From positions 3,224,001 through 3,288,000 of the forward strand of contig JACTVC010000002.1 in the NCBI GenBank assembly GCA_018417955.1: a DNA stretch of 64,000 nt. Direction: 5' to 3'. This stretch comes from Laccaria trichodermophora. Lineage: Eukaryota > Basidiomycota > Agaricomycetes > Agaricales > Hydnangiaceae. How positions within the stretch are numbered: the first letter of the stretch is position 1; each line of letters starts with the position of its first letter. Below the pieces are notes generated by a model. It saw only the letters and a list, made by a program, of their open reading frames with translations, ran no database searches and was not told where the DNA came from. Shown here one piece after another: positions 53,522 to 63,132 of the stretch. The translations under genes and the position numbers were made by a program.

Positions 53522-55605
53522 TTAAAGTGCAGCCCAACGAGAAATCTGTTATTTCTGTGAGCAATTACCACGGAGAACCGAATGAACTTCCATATAAAAT
53601 CAATGCCAGATGGAAATTACGTCCGCATATACCCGAGCTAGCCGTCAACTGTGTATTGTGCGGGACGCGTGGATCTCCAAAGGAGGGTACACATACAGGA
53701 TCCCGCCGCTTTATAGCGCGACTACAACAATTGTTATTACAGTCTTCTAGTAGGAATAAGGATGCTGAAGCCCACTCACCCGAGTCAAATCGCTATGACC
53801 ATCAGAAGATTAACTCTATCTGCCGAGTTTTAGTGAACGCACTACCACCCTTGCATGCCTTGTCACAGCCCTCCCCAATAGTGACGATAGTCATGTCAAC
53901 AGGGCTACCAGCCTCAAGTGAACAAGAAGAGTTCACTAAAGTTTTCATTGGAAAAGTCATCAATGTTTATGGGTTCCCTAAGTCGATAGTCTCAGATCAA
54001 GACGAACTTAGAGTATTGTGGAAACGAGCAATTGCTATTTGTGGCAGCCTCGTAACGCCTTCATTTACTTTCCCCCTGCAAATGGAAGGACAGACAGAAA
54101 TCTCCAAGACTACCATAAAGCGGACGCTTCGCGCTTATGTCTTCGCGGTGGAAGAAAGTCAGATGATCGAGCTCGACGTACTAGCCTACTCATGCACTGT
54201 TAGCAGCATCATAAGCGTTCCCGCTAAATATTCTCGGAACCGACTACTATCAAGGGAACGTAACCCAAGAATCTCTGAGGGCATGATAATTCCTGAAGAC
54301 AACTCTCTGCACGAGCCCCTCCTACTTGGTCAAACGTTCAAAAACTTTATCAAAGATCTGATATTCCATCGAAGCACAGTCAAGATCGTTATTACCTTGA
54401 CTCCTAGCAAAGAATGGAGAATGGTGATAATTTCACTTGCTGCGGGCAATCCGCGCAATAATCCTAAGTACGAACCTACCTTTAGTTGTTGGAGGAACGA
54501 TGGAGTCCCGACCTTTGTTACTGGAAGAATCCATGATGAAACTCTGCCCAGAATTCGTGACCACTTCCACTTCCTCGGATCAGTACACACAGCCTTACGA
54601 AGTGTCAGAACCTATCCCATTGAATTCGCTCCCAAGATTATCTATTCTTTACGAAGTCGCAGACAATTTCCCCTAGCCATCGATTGGACTACTGAGGATC
54701 AAAGAGACATCCTGTTTTGGGCACCGATGAACCCCGGCGACATGGAGAGCTTCCATCGCGTCACGATACGAGAGGCTACATCCCCTAAGCGCGAGCAACT
54801 CGCTGCTCAAAAAAGGAAAACGATGATCGACTCTGCGACAAAGACTACGACCACTTCGATTCGCTGCGCCCTGTCCTTCCATGACCAAAATTGGACTGGG
54901 TTCAGAATAGAGACTGGCATCGACTTCACGGCCTTCCCTACTGAAGATGGACAACAGATCAAGCTCCTTCCAGTAAGATTTAGTGATAAATTCCACCTGG
55001 ATGAAATCCTTCTAGACGGATCTGCAAAGGGCTCTACCGATCATCAGATCCGCTCTGTGTACAATCAGGGAGAGGGTTGCCAAACACTGCCCCTCCGATC
55101 TCTCAATGACCCCCTCAGTCATTTAGTGGATCCGAATCAATATAGACGACCATGCCTGGAAGGTACTTGTAAAGATCGAACCGAAAAGCAACACGTTCAA
55201 CCTAGTCGGATCCACAACCATGTGGAGCCTAAGTCTACCAATGTAATGGAGGAAAATCCCATTCCCCAAACCAAGGAATTGCCTCTCTCGAAGTTCCTTC
55301 ATTTAACCCCAGGAGCCGATAGCTATGGTTATGACAATTTCTATCCTGGTTCAAGTGATACTGAGGGATGCACCAAGAACCACTTCGAGGAAATCAATAT
55401 CTCCGCAAAGAGCGCGATAGTTAGACCCGCTGCTCAAAACTCTGGACGAAGACCCGCCATCTCTAACTCAACCTATCATTGCTTCTGGTCTCTCGTTCTC
55501 CTTCATCACCTGGAGACATTTCACCTACGGCTATCAGGCCAAGACTTGTACTGCATCCGGGAATATCCTTCCCATTCCGGCACATCGCCATCTGTCACCA
55601 GCTAA
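53522..55605 (+). CDS. LTR-element giant polyprotein-like frame, 3' part with degenerate integrase
   Basis: This is the continuation of the frame at 39033-47478, in phase after removal of the Helitron-like element. About 694 codons to the stop near 55603-55605. Around 53930-54240 a Ty3/gypsy-type integrase core can be followed: FIGKVINVYGFPKSIVSDQD with the second catalytic Asp, then EGQTEISKTTIKRTLRAYV with the catalytic Glu. The segment expected to carry the first catalytic Asp (usually VVDRLTK) reads IVTIVMSTGLP, with no Asp. The integrase is thus probably inactive, although the frame has no stop. The rest, including SPKREQLAAQKRK near 54785, is unrecognised. Confidence 0.5.
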
Positions 55606-55842
55606 ACAATTCAAGTCCTGTTTCAACCTCTGAGCCCCAATACTCTTGTCACCTTAGGATTACTATCCAATGCTCCGCAGCCTTATGGCACAAAAATTAA
55701 CTTCCGTGGGCGGACCCCTTTAGGAAACACGATAGTCTGGTCTTGCCTCTGGGTGTCTCCCTTTCCAGCAACCCTCGCGGAAACAACTCCTAGTGCTCAA
55801 ATACCTCAACCTTCGTGCCCATGGACGATGCTCCCAGCTCAC

Positions 55843-55849
55843 GGGGGGG
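55843..55849 (+). other. polypurine tract of the LTR retrotransposon
   Basis: A run of seven G ends four bases before the 3' LTR at 55853. This is the normal place for the plus-strand primer. Confidence 0.65.
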
Positions 55850-55852
55850 CTT

Positions 55853-56242
55853 TGTAACGGCGAGCTAATGTACTACACAGTACTTGCTACTTCCCTTCTT
55901 ACGTGACCTGGGATCATCATAATATTTACTTGTGTTTATCTATCATTATATAACGTTGTGTACATAACAAGGAGAAGACACTTTGCAACCACATATATAT
56001 TACATGTGGACGGAGTCACACCCTTTCTGTACGGCTAGGCAGCCATATGCCTCCCCTCCGGGATACAAGAGACCTGCGCCGGGTGACTGCGCCCCAGTTC
56101 CTGGGTCACAGGATAAACTACACGTGGTACCGCTTTGCGGCACCACGTTACGAACTCTTTCACGCGTACCACGAATATTCTCCGCTGCCATCTCGCACTC
56201 ACGCCTTCGTCAAGAAGTCCCGAATCGCCCTACGGTTTCACA
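55853..56242 (+). repeat. 3' LTR, 390 bp
   Basis: Starts TGTAACGGCG, ends CGGTTTCACA, the same length as the 5' LTR, and is followed by the GCGGT duplication. The frame that starts in it and reads on past 56248 mixes LTR with gene B in a wrong frame and is not a gene. Confidence 0.9.
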
Positions 56243-56247
56243 GCGGT

Positions 56248-57328
56248 GGCCATTTCTACTCAAGTGGCGCTATCAGGGAAACCATTGCGGCATTGTTTCA
56301 CACATTTTCTGCTGGCAACTACGTCACAAACACGAGCCATGGTCCCTCCCGCGTTGTCCTTCAGCGGTTGGTGTTTTTGTGGCATTCGAATATAGTTCTT
56401 GGAAGAAACAGAGATTCAAGTATGTTACCATTTTCTCTGATGTGCGGATATGCCTAATGCTCATATATAAAGCCCGGACGGCAGCCCATGTTCCCGACAT
56501 TACAACATGGGAAGGAGTTTTGGACCTTCTGGCCCTCTGCGGCCTGATGGAACTGTTAAACGTTGTGGACGCCTCAACGTATCTCATTGCATCATCTAAA
56601 CTGAAACTTGATAGCCCGTTGAAAGCAAATCCAGGGATGTCTGCACGTCATCGCCTCGAGTGCATCGCGGCACGTCAAGCAAGTTGGGAGATGCTGGGGC
56701 ACTTCTTTTCGCACTTTGAACTCGTGAGCAGCGAAGGTAAATCAATTAACGGAGTTGAAGATGTTTGGTGGCCCTACTTTGCGCGACAATTGGTCTGTCT
56801 GGAGAATCTCAAGTGTGCAGCATGGAAAGAAAAGATAAGCGGAGCGAAGGACTGCACCTACGTGAAATTTATGCAGCAAGTCCAGTTTGTTTACGAGGGA
56901 CTTCCTCGCGAGTTTGTTGCCGTATGCGAACAGCTGAAAAATGACCGAGTGGACAATTTTGCCTGGCCGCGGGCGGTGCAATACAACATCAAGCCTTTGG
57001 TTAATCGACGATCAGAAATTCGGTGTGAGGGCGTTCCCATTCAACAACGCAACCATTCTGACCATCATGACATTATAGTTGATCTAACAGGCTTGACTGA
57101 GGAAGACAGGACCCACTTCAAAAGTGTCAAAAACCCACCATTCGATCCCCTCTCTCCCGATCAGATGCATGCCAGTGGCTCTCCATCCACGGCAGATCCG
57201 AACAAAACAAGAGTGATGTCTGGGATGGGATGTATGTGTAATACGTTCACGTATTACTAGCTGCGACACTGATCATGTCATATTTTGTAGCCGAGCAGGT
57301 GCCCATTGCCAAGAAGCAGAAACGTTAA
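56248..57328 (+). CDS. JmjC gene B, 3' part
   Basis: The frame continues GHFYSSGAIRETIAALFHTF, the last strand and helix of the JmjC fold, through 56418. A 51-nt GT-AG intron follows. It resumes near 56471 (TAAHVPDITTWEGVLDLLAL) and runs as one long exon to about 57227. A final intron ends at 57290, giving EQVPIAKKQKR and a stop at 57326-57328. The region after the JmjC fold has a helical domain like that of gene A (TMEGVLNIICL there). The basic C-terminal KKQKR could be a nuclear localisation signal; gene A ends KKAKVE. Gene B is disrupted by three insertions. Confidence 0.65.
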
Positions 57329-58492
57329 TTTATATATGTAATTATAATCATCTTGTTGCTTTCAAATTGCTCTGTCCTGTCAAGTTATGGTCTACCTAAC
57401 ATACATGTCGCTAGAGATTTTATACAAAGTTGGACATATAATTATAATTATAATTCGGCGAAGCAGAACGATTTTGGTCATGTGAGCCATTGATCGACGA
57501 TCGGAAAATTCAAGGTGTTTTAGCCGACAATCTGCAAACTATATATACCTCCGTTTCGCGTGCGGCGCACCTCAAAGTATATCCAGCGTTTGAACGTCTA
57601 GCTACCATGCATGTAGTAAGCCTTACGCGTGACTGTGATCACCCGGCATGGCCAGCGCCCTATTAATCATGCATATATATGATATGATCATGATCAGCGT
57701 CTCAACACGCCGATGCTGTAAATTATGCCCAACCACTACGTATACGCTAATCCTGGTACATTGAGTATGTGCTTCATCTTTCTCAAACTTTCTAATAAAT
57801 CCTGGTCTAGATCAAGAGCTGCTGGTTGAAGGATCTTCCAGATCTACAAGAGGTGGAGATACGGGAGATTCTCGTCTTGCAGCGAATCTAGCCCATGGTG
57901 ATCAAGGTGCCGTTCTTTCCCTGCCATATAGGTATTTCTGCTCTGAATCACGGCGCCTCCAGCTATGGTCGTAATGTCATTTGATCCACGGATAGTAGTA
58001 GACGGCGTCCCCATCCTCGGTGCGAATCTGGTGAATTGTATTCCCCGTCCTTCATCGCCTTGACGATGTTCAGGTTACCACCATCCGGTCAGGCACTTCC
58101 AATTTGAATCATACCAAGACGCAGATTATGTATTTTTCGAAGATCGAGGACATGAAGATATGGAAGACTCTCTCCTTGCAGCGAATCTATCCCATTGTGC
58201 CCCTTCTTTATTCTCATGGGTATTGCTGTTCTGAATCTTGGTGTCTCTAGCTATGGCCGAGATTTTGTTTGATCCGACGATTGGAGGAAGCGTCCCCATT
58301 CTTGATACGAGTTCCGTTCCCGTTCTTGGTGCGAATATAGTTAATTGTCTTCCCTCCTTTTCGTTGTGTTGATGTCATCTAGACCACTACCGCCAGACCG
58401 GGCACTTCCAATTCAATCCACACCAGAGCTCTGGAAATCATGATCAAAGTGAAGGCATGATGGGTGTGTACATGTATCTTTGAAAGCCCACG
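57329..58492. other. intergenic region with a diverged 300-bp tandem duplication
   Basis: Positions about 57835-58110 and 58135-58415 are a diverged direct repeat. Both contain 'ctccttgcagcgaatcta', 'tctgaatc..ggcg/gtctc', 'gctatgg', 'gtccccat' and 'gggcacttccaatt' in the same order. The rest is AT-rich, with 'atatataa' motifs. No coding exon could be supported, though the duplication could be decayed gene sequence. Confidence 0.5.
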
Positions 58493-60106
58493 ATGCTCTT
58501 CGTACTGAACGTAATAACCAACCTAGATCTCTGGCGCCACGGCGGCCCTGAAGAAATTGTGGGGTCATATTCCGATGAGCCACCTCGAACCGGCCCTACC
58601 AGCCAAAACGGGCACCCAACAACCGCTCAGCTACTACCTGGGCAGTTACTTCTCAAAATCTTCTCTTTATATATGGTTGATGGCTGTGACACGCTACTGC
58701 CCTCAAACGGACCCTGGCTTTTTAGTCATATTTGCAGTTCGTGGAGAACACTAGCCCTTAAAACGCCAGAATTATGGGCCTGCATCCGTTACATCGAAAA
58801 TAACATTGCGCCCACACCAAACATTGACCCCAATACGAACCGCGCAATATCCATTAGGCCGAGATCCCATGTTGGCGCAAGTAACCTTGCCTTGCTTGCC
58901 CTTAAACGTTCTGGGGGCCTTCCAGTCACTTTCCAGTTCCAAACATCGGACGTCCATTTGCTGTATCATCCCGTTTTTTGGGCTTTGCGGGAACATTCCG
59001 CAAGATGGGTTGATGCTAGTCTGGAATGTGGTGTTCCGCTGTTGGGGTTGATGGCCGGACGGCCCTTACCTTGCCTGATGGCTCTCAGTTTATTGATCCC
59101 CAACAAGGCGCAGCAACCTGAACACCTCGCAAGCCAGCTGAGGCCATTATCCGTTTTCGCACCTCAGCTTCGCACATTGACACTGTCGGGCTTTCCTGGA
59201 GCGCCAGATCGGATGCAGCTTCCTTGGGAGCAACTCACGGCCTATAAATCACCATATGCAAGTGCTTTCGAAGCCCTTGCAGTACTTTCACGCTTAAGGA
59301 ACGTTGAGTATTGCAGCTTGCGTCTAGAAAGTGATGTATTCGGCTATGGAGTAGCATCGGATGATGAGGACATGGATGAAGACGATGAAGACGATATACT
59401 CGATGTTGCGGATGAACAGGACAACGGTGACTCTGACGGCTTTGAGGCCTCATTAGTTCTGCCACGTCTTCAATCTTTCATATTCCACACATTCTTCCTT
59501 GATTCTAGTGATGACCACCCTGCGAGCATCCTTGATGAAATCACCCTTCCTTCATTAACATCGTTCACGGTATCCAACTATCATCGGGCAGGGGCTACCG
59601 ACCGCTTGGTCGCACTCATCTATAGGTCGAATGCAAATTTAACAAAATTCTTTTTCCTAGGATGTACTTTTACGGAGGCAGATTGTAAACGTCTCCTCCG
59701 GGCCACCCCCTGCCTTCTCGAGCTCAGAATTGTAGACGTCAGCCCAAACCTGGCAGCTTCACATCACTTCTTAGCTGCTCTCACCAATCCACCTGCCCTT
59801 GTCCTGTCTTTGAAAGTCATTCTCATATCAGAAAAGTCAAAGGGTCAACATGCCCGAACCGAGCCGACACTGTCTCACCAACCATGCCCTGCCCTATGCA
59901 TCAGACGCCTCCTTGACATGATAGAGTTTCGTTGGGACCCTGATCTTAAATTGCGGGGTATTGGTTTAGAGCATGTTGAACTAGGTCTTCACGATAGCTA
60001 TCTTCTTAGTGATCATAAGGACGCTAGTTATCGATTGCAGCTGCTTTGGGGGGCGGGGCTTTCTATTTTAATCCGGGAGCCATGGTCCAAAGACATGTAT
60101 CTATGA
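58493..60106 (+). CDS. F-box-like protein
   Basis: This uninterrupted frame of 537 codons has an ATG at 58493. An agaricomycete-type F-box lies at residues about 46-98: LLPGQLLLKIFSLYM, then WLFSHICSSWRTLALKTPELW. The remaining about 400 residues have Leu-rich segments typical of the LRR-like substrate-binding part (LRPLSVFAPQLRTLTLSGFP, LVLPRLQSFIFHTFF, RLLRATPCLLELRIV). A strongly acidic insert lies near residues 285-320 (SDDEDMDEDDEDD). F-box proteins recruit substrates to SCF ubiquitin ligases. The substrate here is unknown. A 5' exon upstream cannot be excluded, since the first 40 residues are not typical. Confidence 0.75.
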   Translation: MLFVLNVITNLDLWRHGGPEEIVGSYSDEPPRTGPTSQNGHPTTAQLLPGQLLLKIFSLYMVDGCDTLLPSNGPWLFSHICSSWRTLALKTPELWACIRYIENNIAPTPNIDPNTNRAISIRPRSHVGASNLALLALKRSGGLPVTFQFQTSDVHLLYHPVFWALREHSARWVDASLECGVPLLGLMAGRPLPCLMALSLLIPNKAQQPEHLASQLRPLSVFAPQLRTLTLSGFPGAPDRMQLPWEQLTAYKSPYASAFEALAVLSRLRNVEYCSLRLESDVFGYGVASDDEDMDEDDEDDILDVADEQDNGDSDGFEASLVLPRLQSFIFHTFFLDSSDDHPASILDEITLPSLTSFTVSNYHRAGATDRLVALIYRSNANLTKFFFLGCTFTEADCKRLLRATPCLLELRIVDVSPNLAASHHFLAALTNPPALVLSLKVILISEKSKGQHARTEPTLSHQPCPALCIRRLLDMIEFRWDPDLKLRGIGLEHVELGLHDSYLLSDHKDASYRLQLLWGAGLSILIREPWSKDMYL

Positions 60107-60671
60107 AGAGTTGTTGGTTTTGTAGATTTAAGTAGATCATTTGCTTGCAATTCAAATCTATACCATGGTATAAGGTTACATCTGCCTCCACAATTCCCAG
60201 CGGATTATCATGATAAGCAAATACGACCGTTCGAGATGGGTTGACTCAACCACCAAGGAACCCTGGCCAGCCCTGCTTGAGTCAATTCTCCTCCTCGCGC
60301 CCGTTCAGCGCCTGGGAAACAGCTAAGTGACGCCTTCCTGCCCACCCATCGTGTTCACCTCGCGAACTCTCCAAATTTCATAGCTTTTACGCCCGTACAA
60401 GTGTTCCTGGCGAAGTCTCTGTGAATAAGTGGGTGCTGAGACACCGTGTTAATGAAAATTATTTGTAGCGTTGGAGACGACTTACTCGAAAAATCAGCAA
60501 CGCCCCTTCCAGAAGTCACCGTGCTTATCATCTAACCAACAGCACCAGTTTCTGCCGGAGGCAGTTTGATAGAGGAGTAGCATCCCATCGGGTGGGGCCC
60601 TTTGGGTTGAGGTGTAAGATGGCCGGGCAGGCAATGCATACACTGTTTAGTTCAAGGGTAAGTCATTCGTC
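60107..60671. other. intergenic region
   Basis: About 560 bp between the F-box gene and the purine-rich tract. I see no gene, repeat or element in it. Confidence 0.3.
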
Positions 60672-61480
60672 TTAATATGAAGAAAGACAGGAAAGATGGG
60701 AAGGAACAGAGTAAAGATGCGCGCGGAAGGTAAATCCGAAGAGCCAGAAAGAAGTGGAAGAGAAAGAAGAAAGCAAGGAGCGGAGAAGAATCAAAAAAAG
60801 GAAAGAAGGAAAAGGAAGAGGAGTGGGAGGAGAGGGAGGGCAAGGGGTCAAATGGGAGGGATGACAAGACTGAAGAGAAGAGGAGGGGGAGGAAAAGAAG
60901 AGAAAAGAAAGAGTCGAAAGGGGAGTGAAGCGGTGAACGCGGAAAGAGGGATGAGGAGATAAAGAAAGAGAAAGAGATAGGTAGGGGAAAACGAACAGTG
61001 AGGGGAGAGGAGGACATAAGCCGAACGAAGGGAGGAGAAAATGCAAAAGAAGGATGAAGATAAAGAAAAGGTGGAAGGGAGAAGCGAAGGAAAGAGTGAA
61101 AAGCCAGAGGAGAATGCGCGAGTGTAAGATGAGAGAGGTGAGGGAAAGATGTGGAAGCGCAAGAAGGAGTAGGTGAAAGAAAAAAGCGAGGCGGAAAACG
61201 AGAAGATGCAAAGGGAAGCAGACACAAAAGAGCGGGAAAGCAATGGATGCGGAGGAGATGATGAGTAAGAGAAAGAATGGGGTAAGGATAGGAACAGGAG
61301 GGAAAGGACAGGAAGAGACTTGCAAGGCAGCAAAAGAAAAGAGGACGTGTCAAAAGCGTGGAAGGAGGAAAGAAAATAGAAAGGAGGGCGCAAAGGACAA
61401 AAACCAAAAGGCTCGAATGGAGATGTAAAAGGACCAAAGGAATCACAAGTCCGTGCAGAGAAAAAAAACAAAAAAAGAAA
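60672..61480. repeat. about 800-bp strand-asymmetric polypurine region
   Basis: The plus strand consists overwhelmingly of A and G, with words like 'gaaagaagg', 'aggaagagg' and 'agagaaaga', interrupted by single pyrimidines. It is not a simple tandem repeat. Long pyrimidine-strand frames exist only because Phe, Ser, Leu and Pro codons dominate and stops are rare. Confidence 0.85.
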
Positions 61481-62308
61481 CACTCAACTCATCCCAAACC
61501 TCACAATGCGGCTGCGGGAACGTCATCGCAAGCAAATAATACACCGCTCAGAGGCATACCATTATCGATTTTGGTCATTGATGTTTAAAGGGGTTTTTTC
61601 TTTTGGTCTTGGAAGGATTTGGTGGACGTGATTTGAGGATGATCATGAGGCCTGAGGCCTGAGGACCAGAGGGCTTGGTAATAGTATCGGATGACTTGAA
61701 ACCCTTGGTGCTGATTCCATAGGCTTGAGAAGACCTCTAAGTATTGGGACATAGCCCGACCAACGGTTTCGTTTTTCCACCTTTTGTCTTTGCGCTATTT
61801 GTTGAAATCTAGATGGCGTTGATCATGAGCTGCTTAGGGAACCATAACTGGGACCTTAAACTTCGTGATCAGGTGACTTATTCAAGATACGGAAAGTCAC
61901 ATGTTTCTCACAGCATGTCAACGGCTTCAAATTTTTATGTATTAAACTTTTCTCACTGACAACCCACCATCTCGTAGATTACTTATGGCCAAGATACATC
62001 ATGGTGAGTTTACTTTCTTTTGGCCCCACGTTACTTTCCTTCAAAAGACGCGTTGTGGATCCTCATGGCACGGGAGTCCGAACGTGTCTGGTTGGGAGTA
62101 CGCGTGGCCACAGAATTACCACTGATGCTGACGACTTTATCTGTACATGTAGAGCCTGTCACAGCTGATTTGAGTCGCCAGGTGAGCCCTCGCCTACCCT
62201 CTCTATACCAAACTGATAACTTTCGCGATTTACATTTAGACGCGCCCTGGAATCACGTTCTTCTCCTGGACAACCCCTGCGAACCCTGCTTTCAATTTTC
62301 AAGAGCTC
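61481..62308. other. intergenic region upstream of the last gene
   Basis: About 830 bp. I see no exon with supporting splice structure. The direct repeat 'ctgaggcctgagg' occurs near 61648. The promoter of the gene at 62309 should lie here. Confidence 0.3.
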
Positions 62309-63112
62309 ATGGATGCCGCCGTCGCCGATGAAGCTGATGAACCCCCTATCCCTGAAGACGACACGGCTTCTCCTTTCTCCTCTCCTTTGTCCTCTCCTTT
62401 GTCCTCCCCTTTGTCCTCCTTACCTTTGTCCCCAATCCCAGCTCCACCACGCGATCTCTCACCTGATCTCCCCTCAGCCACGAACCCCCTTACTCATGAG
62501 AACATGCCCACTACGAGTCAAGCAGTTCACACCAACTTAGTGGCAGATGAGATCTCCAAAGCCTCGTTCAGGATGAAGAAAAGGTCACACAAGAATCGGG
62601 CAAAGCGTCGGCAAGCCGAAGCACACGAGATGGGCTACGCACCACACAGGGAATCAGTTAAGAGGGCTCTCCATAAACACGTCATGCCCTCCAACCCCGT
62701 TAAGACCCACCTCTCCATCAAGAAAACCGACATGGCATCGACTGCGTATGTCGGCGTCAGGGAACAGAAGCCGAAGAAGGATTGTACATTGGAGGAGCTG
62801 GTGGGTAAGGACTCAAAGTTTGGCTTCCGCTTAGTCAAGTGGGATGGCGTGTAAGTTACTTTACGTTCCTGTTCGGCCCCGGCTCACGGCTACATCAGAA
62901 CGCCCACCCCCATCCTTGATAAACTAGCCCGCGTCATCGCGGTTTTAGCCGGTCGACCAAGCCACAACTCGTGGGACACTGTTAACGACAAAATTACGCA
63001 GGCGATTGAGCAGGCGCGCTCTGAATGCAAATTTCCAAAGAAGGCGAAGAAACATCGTCGGGGAAACTTCCCAGCCATGGCGATTGGGATCTCTTATGGC
63101 GGAGGCCAGATG
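62309..63112 (+). CDS. 5' part of an agaricomycete multigene-family protein, 3' end outside or disrupted
   Basis: Exon 1 is 62309-62850 (ATG at 62309) and exon 2 is 62899-63112, joined in phase by a 48-nt GT-AG intron, about 252 codons in all. The N-terminus has an acidic start, then a low-complexity run of four SPLSS-like repeats (near residues 23-38) and a basic segment (RMKKRSHKNRAKRRQAEAHEMG). The globular part has KFGFRLVKWDG, TPTPILDK, AVLAGRPS and RRGNFPAMAIGISYGGGQM. From memory this pattern opens a large family in mushroom genomes whose C-terminal half looks like a 2OG oxygenase. That half is not in the window, so the assignment is weak. A donor site follows at 63113; the next exon is displaced by the element starting near 63133. 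Confidence 0.5.
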
Positions 63113-63132
63113 GTACGTCCTATTCATACCGT

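Larger units (their letters stand above)
38543..56242 (+). mobile_element. LTR retrotransposon, 17.7 kb including a nested Helitron-like element (11,657 bp without it)
   Basis: Two 390-bp LTRs in direct orientation (TGTAACGGCG...TTTCACA), a 5-bp target duplication, a TGG-starting primer-site candidate two bases after the 5' LTR, and a G7 polypurine tract just before the 3' LTR define a complete element. It contains one giant frame on the plus strand, split by the nested Helitron-like element at 47479-53521. Integrase-like sequence near 53930-54240, in the order and spacing of Ty3/gypsy integrases, suggests that superfamily. It sits in the JmjC domain of gene B, and its removal restores that frame. 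Confidence 0.85.
38538..56247. repeat. 5-bp target duplication GCGGT around the LTR retrotransposon
   Basis: GCGGT is at 38538-38542 and 56243-56247, abutting the outer ends of the two LTRs. Confidence 0.9.

Noticed and set aside
55983..57260. A 425-codon frame from the 3' LTR into the region after it
   Set aside because: Its start is LTR sequence and it enters gene B in the wrong phase. Only after the intron near 56420-56470 does it coincide with the true gene frame.
60652..61446. Long minus-strand frame of 264 codons rich in Phe, Ser, Leu and Pro
   Set aside because: It lies on the pyrimidine strand of the purine-rich tract. Overlapping long frames exist in all three phases there because pyrimidine-only codons contain no stop.
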